Positions 25,140-36,175 of a stretch of DNA of 64,000 bases are shown here, in pieces. The notes below the pieces were generated by a model. That model was not told where the DNA came from. It was given only the letters and a program-made list of their open reading frames with translations, and did not search any database. The DNA is from Kingdonia uniflora (Eukaryota; Streptophyta; Magnoliopsida; Ranunculales; Circaeasteraceae): assembly GCA_014058105.1 (NCBI GenBank), contig JACGCM010000560.1, positions 6,014,001 to 6,078,000 on the forward strand. The letters run 5' to 3'. Each line of letters starts with the position of its first letter. The first letter of the stretch is position 1. Position numbers and translations under genes: made by a program.

Positions 25140-25431
25140 TATTGAATTTTCCATCTATACCGGCACTACTCTTCCGATTCGAGAGCATACATGTTAATAG
25201 GTCGTATAGGTATTATTGGTTGTGCCCAATGGTTACACCATGTTAAGGTTGGTGGGACCTAGTATTAGTCTTTATTAGGGTTTGAGGGTATAATAGGAAG
25301 ACTACACTAGCCCTATCAGGTTAAATATAGAGGAAGTCCTTCTTGGAAGCTAAAACACAAAAAATCATCCCATTGAGGTCTGTAGCCAATCCAAGGAAAG
25401 ACTCCACTCATGAATATGTAATTTTTAGAGA
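25140..25431 (+). repeat. Truncated 3' LTR of copia A
   Basis: The first ~290 bases match the 5' LTR at 18998-19285, with about one difference in ten by eye. It carries an extra GAGAGCATACAT stretch near 25179. At 25431 the match stops abruptly, and sequence homologous to the gypsy antisense ORF begins. The last ~65 bases of the LTR are lost at that junction. Confidence 0.8.
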
Positions 25432-25727
25432 ATGTAACACATGATGTTAAAGTCAATATGAAAATGATTCATCAGAAGAATTTGTATGCTAGATTGGAGT
25501 CACGCCTTGAGAAGGTGAGAGCAAAATTTATAAGGATGGTCGTACCTGATGCGTCACACTCAGACCTTCTAAAGGTGATAGATGCATATATTGTAGAGGA
25601 AGTTAAAAGACTTGAATTAGAACGAGATACCTTGTTCAAAATTCTATCGGATAAGGGATGCATCTGCGGAGTTAATATAGATCAAGGGAACTGCATGGTC
25701 TCTATGGAAACCGATTTAGGCCCTCTT
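25432..25727 (+). pseudogene. Duplicate of the 3' part of the gypsy antisense coiled-coil ORF
   Basis: This stretch is nearly the same as 31214-31508 (about nine bases in ten by eye). It encodes the same segment, from HDVKVNMKMIHQKNLYA to a short Cys-containing stretch (KGCICGVNIDQGNC). In this copy the codon after LYA is AGA, whereas the 31.2-kb copy has a stop there. Homology ends after GGCCCTC. It is a fragment of a second copy of the gypsy family, or a local duplication. Confidence 0.8.
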
Positions 25728-26512
25728 CATCACAACCAACTCTTTGGCGGTGGTAGTTTCAGAGGCTGGGGTGATGGAAGTGGAGGAGGGAGACAACCAT
25801 TGGGAGTCTGCTTCTGCATTTCCATCATGTTTTGGTGCTCAGCAGACCTTTAGTTCAAGAATTTAATTCTAGCACTGAGTCTACTACTTGCATAGTTTCC
25901 ATTTGAAGCTTGATTAGACTTCAGCTAAACTCATGCGAGGGAAGCTTTCTGTTGATTCTAATTTCTACTTTGTATCAGGGTGAAAGATCGCTGCAAGAAG
26001 AACTAGAGGAGTTGATGCGTCAATGCGCCTGAATTACCTGTGGCTCTAAAAAATAGTGGAAAACTTGTTATCTCTAAAGTACCTGGAGTTCGGTGTTCTG
26101 AAAATTTTGTTATCTGTAAAATCGTATGTAATTTTTTTGATATAAATAAATATTGGTCATTCAATTACTTGTGTTGTTGTAGATATAAATTATGTAGAAA
26201 TCAAACTAAATTATTATGAAGAATGTATAGAATGTATGAATATTGCAAGTATTACCTCGCTTTATTTGAACTGAGATAAGTATGTGTGAGAATGTGTATT
26301 AAAAAGTTGGAGTAAAAATTTCTAAGAATTTAGTAATTCAAAAATATGTTCTAGCAGAGTTTGATGGAAGAATAACTTTAGTTAGGATAACTCAACCTAG
26401 AAAGTAATATAAAGGATGAGCTCGAAGGAAAAGATAAGTTCAAATATTTTACTCAAGATTCTGGGGTTTTCTGTTACGAGATAAAAGGTAAAAATCACAT
26501 TTTGAGGGGAAA
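25728..26512 (+). other. Unassigned DNA; possible captured terminal exon near 25977
   Basis: The first ~130 bases stay open in frame with the preceding ORF (Gly-rich, GGGSFRGWGDGSGGG). At 25968-26031 an acceptor-like TTTGTATCAG precedes a short acidic helix-forming peptide (ERSLQEELEELMRQCA) that ends in TGA. AT-rich sequence with AATAAA-like signals (ATAAATAAA at 26142) follows. This looks like the last exon and 3' UTR of some gene, but I do not recognise it. The expected gypsy 3' LTR should lie here and is not visible. Confidence 0.35.
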
Positions 26513-29500
26513 GTGGGTAAGATGATTTGTGAAGCTGGAGAAGAGGTTAGGATGGTGCGGGCTCGATCTCTGAGGATACGTCATGCCGCGGAGGGACGAT
26601 TGGCTATAAAGATAGCTAAAGCGCCGGAGAGGATTTTTGGTGTGTTTGGTTATGATTATAAGTTACTAGTGAGGGAGTATCAGCTCGAAGGATTAGATGT
26701 TAGGAGTAGGGAATGTGAGTACGCCCGGTACTTCTATGAGGTATGCTTTCGTGTATTGGTGCTAAATCCCGCAGCTCGAGAAGAAATGGTTAAATTGATT
26801 GTTGAGGTCGAGATTGAATTCGAAGATGGCTTATTGAATGGTAATGTGATCTGATGTGGTCATTCAGGTTGTCTAGATGTAATAATGTAAAACGTGTTTA
26901 TCATGGGATAAATATAAGTTTGCTGAATTTTAACAAAAAATTATGTACATCAAGGGGATCCTCTATAGTTGCAAATGTTGTTGAAACTGTTGTGTAAATA
27001 TTTTGAATAATTTTCTCAGCTTTGAGAATGACGTCACTATCACAATAAATATGATAGACAAGGATAGAGAAACAAAAATGGGGAAATGCAACAGCTTTTA
27101 GTTTTGTTTTATATGTAAAGCTGCCGAGATTTGATATCGTGTAGGGTGAGTTATCATGAGTGCAGGAAGTTAAGAAAAAGATATGGAAACAGGAGCAAAA
27201 AATATGTTAAAATATGAGGGAAGGGGTAATGATGGGAAGTCCATTTTATTAAAAAGGTATTAGACGTCTGACATGGATAGTAGAAAGGACGCCTCAGTTC
27301 CAAAACTAAGGACGGGTCGTGCGAGCCGCAAGAACTGCCAGCCGCTAAAGAGAGAAAGGATAAATAGTGTTTTTTCCTCATCATTCAAACGTTTTTCCAC
27401 TTCTAAAAATTTGGAGAGTACAGAGAGAGAGGCGCGAAATTTTTTTAGAGGACTTGGTAATAACTTATTTGAGGGTGATCAACAGTTAAAGATAATGAAA
27501 GACATTGGATCGCACAGGTGGCTATACAGCACCGTTGTGAGGGAAGGGTTTGGCGCTACTACGGATTCTCATTCGGATTCTGAAGGTTAGTAGAGACGTA
27601 CGCAGTATATATGTATTTGTGCAAATCGTTTTGGAAGCAAATCTTATCAACAGCTATACATGGCAATTTTTTGTAATTTTGACATATACCCAGAATATAT
27701 AAAAGATATGCTATATGTTGATATGACCGATTTGTATGGAATAATAATAGATACCTGAATCTGTATGTAGGTCAAACGTGAGAGGCAGTCGTGTAGGGTC
27801 AAAAACTTGCCTGTAGAAATTGTAGTTGAAATGGATAGTTCACCTGTTACCGAGGTGTCGACCTCTGGTCGGGCGATTGAGTTTGATAATGAGGTTGAAG
27901 TAGGGTTGGAACCATTTCTAGGCTTTCCTAGTCAATTCATGTCCTATCCTCCGGGTTCGGATGCATTTAGAGAATTCTGTAAAGCCAAAGCTGCTGTAGG
28001 AGGGGCATGGGGTAATTCTATTGAATATGCCGGTAGGCAGTTTAAGGGTTGCAAGGTACCGACTGGGGAAGAATATTTTTATTTGCTGGTGGATTTAACG
28101 GTTGAAAAATGAGATAGGGGCATAAATGAATCGATCTTGATAGAATACTTTGATGAGGATTTTCGTAGTGACCTTGAAGAAGGTTTTTTGTGTTACCAAT
28201 CTCAATTAGTGTACGGGCTGAGTCGTCCCTTTACAAACTTGGAGAAGGGGATTATGAAGGCAATTGGGGCATGTCTTGTTCAATTGCACGGGAACATGTG
28301 GAAGGTAATTAGTGTTTGTGACCACCTGAATGAAGGGTGGGAGAATGAGGGGAAGGTGAGGAGGATATCCCCTAAGGATGTGTTACAATTTTATGGGGTG
28401 AAGAATTATCACACTAGTGGTGGGGCATACTTCTATGTGAGCGTAACTCAGCCTCGCTTCTTCGATCTGAATTCAGCAAGTCAAGCCTAGAATGATAACG
28501 TCATATGGGTGAAGGGTAATTGCCTTCAAAGAGATGACGAAGAACTTTTTGATCTTCAGTTTAGAACTGTAAAACAAAGTAAGTATGGCCATGCATTGAT
28601 AATATTATTGATGTGTTTGAACTTATGCCTGTAGTTGCAGATAAAAATGCTTTGTATGGCAGGTGTGAAGTCTCACGCAGAGAGGAAAGAGTCACTGTTG
28701 GATGAAGTTGCGGAGGAGGAGACTGAGCTCGAAGTTGTGTTGGAAAGACTCGGGCTTAGTAGGAAGAAGAGGATAGATAACAGGTCGAAGAAGGTTAAAA
28801 AGGCTCAATCAACCAGGTTGATGGTGGGTGGTGATAAGGAGAAGAGGCAAGGAACTGGCGGGGAAGGTCAAACCAACTAAGCCAAGACCCCTGAAACATA
28901 TAGGTCGGTTCAGCCAGAACCCATTATGTCGAGCACAATAGCTCAAAAATATCTGAAAAAGTGGATGTTAAAAACTCTGTCGGCCTCAGGTACCACTAGA
29001 AGTGGTTAGGTCGCTAAAGAAAAAAGGAGAAGGGTCGAACCTCAGAGAAATTGGGGGACAAGGTCCCTGAATAGTGATCGGCCGCAGTGGACAACCTCAA
29101 AGAGGTTAAGGAGAGAGCTAGATTGGCGGTCCTTCACGGTAAGGAAGATATGAGCAAGATGGTAAGTCTATATTGATTATGCAAAAAGGATTATGGATTG
29201 TGTTTCGAGCTCATGTTGAAGTCGATTTTTGATCTGCAGGTTGCTCGGTTGGTGAAGGTAATCTGACTTGGAGTTGAGGAGGACAAGTCTGAGCTGATGA
29301 GGATGAAAATTGAGCTTGAGAAAAGTTAGCTCGAACTAAAGTTGATGCCGCTAAGGACTCCAAGCAGCTGAAGGCTCTGAAGGCTTCCTATGTCGTGGCA
29401 ATTGGTCAGCTATAGGTGGAGGCGAGGGCCAATTAGGAGGAGATGGCGAAGGAACGCGATAGGCTGGGGCGCCATCTGATGTTAAAAGGATACTCTGAGG

Positions 29501-31566
29501 AGGAGGTGAATGCCATTAAGGCGGACACCGACATTGAGGAGGAAGATGATGAGGGGATGGAGGAGGTCACGGTGGGAGTAGTTGACGGATTAGACGTTGT
29601 CTCTCGTCAGACAGTATTGGATAATCAAGGGGACGATAACAAACTCCTGGAGGGCGAGCACGAGAAGGTAGGATAGAAATGATTTGGTTTTGTATGGACA
29701 TTTTGGATGGGTGTTGTAAACTGTTTGATTGTGTACATTGAATAGAATCTTAGGCTGAGTTTATTTTTTTTGTAATCCTCTTGTAGGCACTAAGAGAAAT
29801 GAGTTTTAGGATAAAAGACCTAGAGACTGAGCTTGCCAGGGAGAAAGAAATTTCCATATATTCATTGTCTTCGCAAGCGGAGCTACAGGTTAGATTGAAA
29901 AAGGCCTTTTGGCCTGTATGTTATATCGACATAAAGCTACATAGTAAATAGGATGTAGATGTAGGCCGCAAATTTTTTCTATTAGCTTTAGGAAAATGCC
30001 ACTAATATAGTTCATAGAAAAATTTAACACTCTTTATGTAAAGTAGTAAATCGAAAGTATGTACCTTAGACTTCGCAGTATACCTCATGGAGCGTTTATC
30101 TGATAATGTATCCGAACCATTAGTCTAGAAGTATTTGCACACCGCAGATGTTAGAAATCATATATAAGTTTCGAAATGAAATATAGATGCACATTAATTG
30201 TGTTCTGGATCGAACTGTATTAAAATCTTTATATCGTACAGATCGAATTGGATTCAGCTCGCTCGCGTAAGGATGATGTACTCTAATGTATCCGGGAATT
30301 TGCAGAGGAGTTGGATAGGATAAAGGAGACGAATGAGAACAGAGAAGACCAACATGTAAATGTGCACTTTAAACTTATGGAGGTAACCCAGGCTATTTCT
30401 GACCATACTCATAAGGTTGAATAAAAAGATACTAAAATAGCCAAGGGGCTAAAAGAGCTGACGGAGATCAAAGAACATGCCGTGAAGCTCCAAAGTTGGG
30501 TTGACACATTAATGGTTAAGTCTAAGTAGGCTGAAATGGCCTCATACCGTATTCAACTGCTAGAAAGATCGGAGGAACAATTTCGATCTGATCTTCAGAA
30601 TTGTAGAAATAAGCTGGAGTGACTGAAACAGAAACTAGTAGACAAAGATAACGAGCTAAAAGTAGCTCAAGAAAATCTTTTAGCTTCAGAGGCTGCAGTG
30701 GAACACTTGCATCTAGCCTTACCTATGAAAGATATGGAGTTTCGGGAGATGCAACGAAGATGTAATGATCAAAATGAGAGGGTGGCACGATTAAAGGCTG
30801 AACTGGCACAAGCCAACGCACGTGCCAAGAAAGCATAGGCTGGAGAGTACTCGAGGGGGAGTAAGAAGGATGTTCAAGTTCTTCTAGCCTGAGGGGATGT
30901 GGTGAGTTTATCAAGATGAAATAGAGAGCTGGAAGGTGATGTAACTCAAATTCAGGGGCATGTGCAGAGAGGTAATGCAATCTTAAGGGAATGCCAGTAG
31001 AAGTTGGATGCTGCTCTTATTAAGGAGAAGGCTTTGGAAGGGGAAGTCAAGGCAAAGGAAATGGTGATGAAGAGGAAAGAAGAATTATTAAAGGATATCC
31101 CAGCTAGGGAAGAGTTGAACCTAAAAATTAAGAGACTTCGATCCCAGGTAGTGGACCTGGAGGCTATGAACCTTGCTGAATCAGCTAAATATATAAAAAA
31201 AAGTTGGAAGAGAATATAGCACATGATGCTAAAGTAAATATGAAAATGATTCATCAGAAGAATTTGTATGCTTGATTGGAGTCACGCCTTGAGAAGGTGA
31301 GAGAAAAATTTGCAAGGATGGTCGTACCTGATGCGTCACACTCAGACCTTCTAAAGGCGATAGTTGCATATATTGTAGAGGAAGTTAAAAGACTTGAATT
31401 AGAAAGAGATACCTTGTTCAAAAGTTTGTCGGATAAGGGATGCATCTGCAGAGTTAACATAGATCGAGGGAACTGCATGGTCTCTATGGAAACCGATTTG
31501 GGCCCTCGACCTGCTGACCTGATAGAGAGGGGCAGAGTTGCTTTAATCTGTAAACTGAATGTTTGA
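26513..31566 (+). pseudogene. Antisense coiled-coil ORF (Transposase_28-like) of a Tat-type gypsy element
   Basis: This is a multi-exon, decayed reading frame on the strand opposite the gypsy pol. Pieces: 26513-26854 (N-terminus, basic); 27273-27590; 27771-28580, interrupted only by an in-frame TGA (28110) and TAG (28488); 28635-28880 (highly charged); 29443-29676 (contains RDRLGRHLMLKGYSEEEV and an acidic run); 30240-31566 (long heptad-rich coiled coil with several stops). The 28140-28560 part, with PFTNLEKGIMKAIGACLVQL and later VIWVKGNC, resembles the plant Transposase_28 'putative gypsy-type transposon' domain. A GTAAGT donor near 28580 and a TTGCAG acceptor near 28639 suggest spliced exons. 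Antisense ORFs between pol and the 3' LTR are known in Tat-lineage elements. The protein's role is unknown. Confidence 0.65.
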
Positions 31567-32450
31567 CCTCTTGCTATAGGGGGAAGCACGACTGACATAC
31601 CTATTGTAGGGGGAAGCACATCTTACATCCCATAAGCAGAAAAGAATTCCTTGTAATATGAATTTAACCTAAAAAATAAATAGTATCTGTTACAGGCACA
31701 TTAAAATAAATGAAAGCTAGTGTGACATTTGCCTTATCTTTGTGTCTGGTGGGGTCTTTGATATAAAACAAGTTTTTACACTTGTTTCAATCGCAGAAAT
31801 GGATTGAGTTAAATCAAGTTAAAACTTGATTGAACTATAGAAATGTTGCAGACATATTGAAAGAGATGAATGCTAGTATTACCTTTGCCTCATCTTATGC
31901 CTGTGGGGTCTTTGATATGAAATAAGTTTCTACACTTTCTACAATCGCAGAGATTTAGTAAAGTCAGCAAAACCAAGTGTTATCCTTGATCTAGCCATTA
32001 TAAATGACCTAAATAAGTTAAAAATGATGAAGACTAATATTACCTTTGCCTTATCTCTTATTTGGCGAGGTCTTTGATATGAAACAAGTTTCTACACTTG
32101 CTACAATCGCAAAAATTTAGTAGAGTCAGCCAAACCAAGTGTTATCCTTGATCTAGCAGTTATAAATGACCTAAACAAGTTGAAACGGATGAAGACTAGT
32201 ATTACCTTTACCTTATCTCTTGTTTGGTAGAGTCTTTGATATAAAATAAGTTTCTACACTTGCTACAATCGCAGAGATTTAGTAGAGTCAGCCGAACCAA
32301 GTGTTATCCTTGATCTAGCCGTTATAAATAACCCAAACAAGTTGAAGTAGATGAAGGCTAGTATTATCTTTGTACTATCTAATGTTTGGTAGAATCTACA
32401 TAAGTAGAGAGATGTTTGTGAAAAACTTAGAATTTTATTGATAAGTTCAT
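31567..32450. repeat. ~160-bp tandem repeat in the gypsy 3' region
   Basis: Between about 31690 and 32400 a unit containing ACCTTTGCCTTATCT, GTCTTTGATATGAAACAAGTT and TGCTACAATCGCAGA recurs. The TTTGATAT landmark is at 31758, 31911, 32073 and 32235 (steps of 153, 162 and 162). There are four copies plus a partial fifth; the last three are most alike. Two copies of a short AGGGGGAAGCAC motif precede it (31579, 31608). It lies between the end of pol (- strand) and the end of the antisense ORF. No coding sequence is seen. Confidence 0.85.
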
Positions 32451-32529
32451 AACTTATATTGGGTGGAGATTAATCGTTGGTAGAGACAAAAATCTGACTT
32501 TTGGAATTGAAAAACAAAATAACAAAAGC

Positions 32530-34459
32530 AAAGAAAGGAAATGGAGTAGTAAGATGCTTAACGATAGTACCGTTTCAGTCGCCAAGTATTCCAAGGATTC
32601 AAAATGGGAATTCCCTCTTCTTTCATGAGATAATATAATCTCAGGCCTGAGAGACATGTGATAATGAATAGACCCTCCCAATTGTCGGCTAATTTTCCAG
32701 CGTGAGGCCCTTAGCGATGTTGAGGAATTTCTCTGAGGACGAGATCTTTGATTTGGATGGCACGGCTTCTGACTCGATTGTTGTACGATCTGACAAGCAT
32801 ATGATGATATCGACCTAGGTTAGCGATGATGCGTTCTTTGGTTATATCTATTATATTGAGGTTGCAAGCCAACTAGAACACATTTTCCTTATCAGTTAGC
32901 TCATGATCATGAACTGAATGATGATATTCAGAAGGAATGACGGCCTCAGTGCCATAAGCAATGAGGAATGGGGTACACCCAGTTGATTGTCAAGGAGTGG
33001 TACGATAGGCCCATAGGACATGTGGCAGCTCGCGAACCCAATTCTCTTTTTTCTATGAATGAAGCCGTTTTTCGAGTCCATCCACGATGGTTTTGTTGTT
33101 GATTTTGGCTTGGCCATTGCCTTGAGGATAGTAAGGATTGGATGGTGAGTGGATGATATTGTGGTGGTTTAGGAAGTTTATGACTTTCTCTCCCACAAAT
33201 TGGGGCCCATTGTCGATACGAATTAGGTGAGGGCACCCAAACCGAGTGATTATGTGGCTCTAGATAAAAGAGATGACCTCCTCTTCTCTGGTTCGACATA
33301 GTAAAACTATTTCTACCCATTTTGCAAAATAATCGGTCGCTAGGAGTAGGTGATAGCGGTTACCTGGCGAGTCAGGGAATTCACCGACGAGATCTAGTGC
33401 CCATCTTTTGAATGGCCAAAAAATCTTACTTGCATGAAGTTCGAGCACAGGGGCACGTATCATGTGTCCATATCTTTTGTAGGTATCGCATCTGCGAGAG
33501 TACTCCTCCGCTTGCTTGCGTATGCCAGGCCTGAATACTCCTTGTGTAATTGCTCTATTTGCTAGTGATCGACCTGCTGTATGGGAGCCACAAGTCCCTT
33601 CATGTAATTCACGGAGCAATTCATCCACTTTTGATTTGAAGAGGCACTTGAGGTAGGGCCCTTTGATGGAAAGGCAGTATAGCATACCGTATTGATTAGT
33701 ATAGCACTTTAAGTTGTTGATCAGTTGTCGACGCTCCTTTGGATCTACTGGGAGTAGCCCGCTGCAATTGTTATCGACACCGAGGTAGTCTAAGAAAGGC
33801 TTTTGCCAATCGTCGTCTCCCCCTATATCGCCTCCAGTGTTGATAGTGTATACAGAAATGCGATCAATACTGGGGGTTGAAATGATTTTGATTCCTGACC
33901 CTGCGGGTCCTGCTAATCCATCTGTGAGAAGTCTCCACCCTGATGTAATGATCCATTCAGCTCGATCGTCGAATGGCTTGGGGGGTAGATCCTCAGGTGT
34001 TTCTTCTGTAAGGTCAGGGTCGTGATCCTCCCACTTGGGATCTTCCACTAGAAATTCTGCGAGAAAATCGGCAATGGCCTGACCTTTTTTAGAATGGCGT
34101 TGCTCGAACTTGATATTATGTTCTTCCAAACTGATTGACCACTGTTGCACTCTTCTTGATTTTTCTTTCTTGGATAGGACTTCCCGAAGTGGGTTGCTCG
34201 TCATGACTTTGACTAAATGAGCTTGGAAGTAGTGCTTGAGTTTCTGTGAAGTGTAAACAAGAGTGAGAAGAAGTTTCTTCTTAATTTTAGAGTACCTTGT
34301 TTCTGCTGGTGTGAGGGTCTTGCTAATGAATAAGACTGGTTTCTCTATATTCCCTTCCAAACGAATGAGAACTGAGCTAAGGGAAGTATCTGTGACTGCT
34401 AGGTAGATAATCAGTTCCTCATTATCTACTGGGGTGCTCATTATGAGAGACCTCCCCAA
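32530..34459 (-). pseudogene. Gypsy pol, second part: RNase H, second RNase H, integrase
   Basis: The frame at 33260-34459 is open for 399 codons. It starts with RNase H (LAVTDTSLSSVLIR, TPAETRYSKIKKKLL). A degenerate second RNase H-like start follows (GWRLLTDGLAGPAGSGI), a feature of Tat/Ogre-lineage elements. Next comes the integrase zinc region (CGSHTAGRSLANRA) and then the core (WALDLVGEFP, ATDYFAKWVE). After a frameshift the core continues at 32946-33320 (RIDNGPQFVGEKV-like and IHSPSNPYYPQGNGQAE-like). The C-terminal part reaches about 32530. It is the best-preserved coding stretch of the element but is interrupted, so a functional product is unlikely. Confidence 0.85.
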
Positions 34460-36110
34460 ATAGGTTTAAAGATCCTAAAAAGCTGCTTCGCATTCTGGTG
34501 TCCATGAGACCTCCGTATTTGGTTAAACATTTCCTCGCTTGGTACAACTGCGGAGTAATAAGAATAGCCAATGACAGCGGTCTGAAGATTTAGAAATGAA
34601 ATGGTTGATTGCGGTAATCTTGCCGGCAAGTTACTGAGCATCTTTTGTTGTTTTTGGAGAAGGCATGTTAAGGAGAGCCCAAATCTGATTTGAATCGGCC
34701 TCAATCCCCTTCTTGTTGATAAGGTGACCGAGAAATCTGCCAGAATGGACCCCGAATTTACATTTATCAGGGTTGAAATGCATCCTGTATGATCGAAGAA
34801 TGTTCAATATAGTGTTGAGATCTGAGATACGATTGGCTGACTGTACGCTCTTGCACAAGAGATTGTCGATGTAGACTTCAACGACTTTCCCTAGGTGTAC
34901 CTTGAATATAGTAGTCATCAACCATTGATATGTAGCACCTGCATTTTTGAGTCCGAAAGGCATGACTTTGTAGCAATAAAGACCTCATTCAGTGAAAGTT
35001 ATCTTTTCTTGATCTTCTTCCAGAAGTGGAATCTGATTGTACTCTAAAGCAGCGTCCATCATAGATAGAAGATCATGGCCGGCTGTAGAATCGAGGATCA
35101 TATAAATGTTGGGAAGAGGGAGACTGTCCTTTGGAGTATGTTTGTTTAGATCGGTGAAATCTACGCAAACTCGGACTTTTCCGTTTTTCTTCGGCATAGC
35201 AATAATATTGGATATCCAGTCAGAATATTTAGCTTCTCGAATGAATCCTACCTTGATCAATTTCTCGATCTCGATGTTAACTTCATCTCGAAGATGAGGT
35301 GATAGACGTCGTTAATTCTATTTGACCGCTATGACGTTGATATTTATGGCCAACATGTGACATGCCTTGGTCGGATTGACCCCAGGCATCTCTTTGAAAG
35401 ACCATGCAAAAATGTCTCGATTGAGCTGTAAGAACTGAATGAGAGCATCTTTTTCCTGTTGAACCAGCTTAGTACAAATGAAAGTACCTCGGTCAGGTCC
35501 ATCGAGGTTGATGTATTTTGTGGGCTCCTCCGTGGAAGATTGATCGTTGAGGTGATCAGCTTCCTGTAATTGTTATACAGCCAATCTGTCAGAGGTATCT
35601 AGGATAGCAGAGATGGTATTTTCACAAGCTTGAGAGAGCTTCTGACTACCTCTAATCTTATAAATACCATTATCGTGTTTGAATCGGAGTGCCTGATGAT
35701 ATGTGGAAGCGATTGCTTTGATTTTATGAATCTAGCAGCGGCTCATAATCCCGAGATAATGAGATTTGACATTAATAACATAGAATACGACGTCGATGGT
35801 GGTTGGTCCTGCGGTTAAAGGTAAGATGATCTTGCCTACTCATTCTTCTCTGGAACCATTGAACCCACTGATATCGGTATTGCTTTGAATAGCTTGCTCA
35901 GCTAATCCCATCTGGTCGATTGTACTTTGAAATAGAATCTCAATACCGCTTCTGGTATCGATCATCATTGTGTGCATGAAAAACTTCCTCATTTTTAGTA
36001 TTATTACTAACGCATCATGATATGGAAATTTGATATGCCTAGTATCGCAATCTTCGAATGAAATTTTTAGCCGGCGATTGCTCGACTTAGGGAGAAGCTT
36101 GGCTTCTTTG
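34460..36110 (-). pseudogene. Gypsy pol, first part: protease and reverse transcriptase
   Basis: At about 35930-35970 the protease active site reads DTRSG, where DTGSS is usual. The linker to RT (about 35330-35480) includes FAWSFKEMPGVNP. The RT fingers and palm are open at 34985-35260 (IIAMPKKNGKVRVCVDFTDL) and 34631-34963 (MPFGLKNAGATYQ). The catalytic box reads VYIDNLL, with the second aspartate of the usual VDD lost. A stop near 34986 (TTFTE*GLY-like) and a frameshift near 34640 break the frame. Confidence 0.85.
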
Positions 36111-36175
36111 TCTTGAGGTGTGAGATCGCAGCATTCTGATAGTCTTCTACATTTTGATCTGTTAGAATTGGTGAT

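Noticed and set aside
33837..34025. Short + strand frames over the gypsy pol region
   Set aside because: They are mirror frames of the - strand RNase H/integrase coding sequence without any motif of their own.
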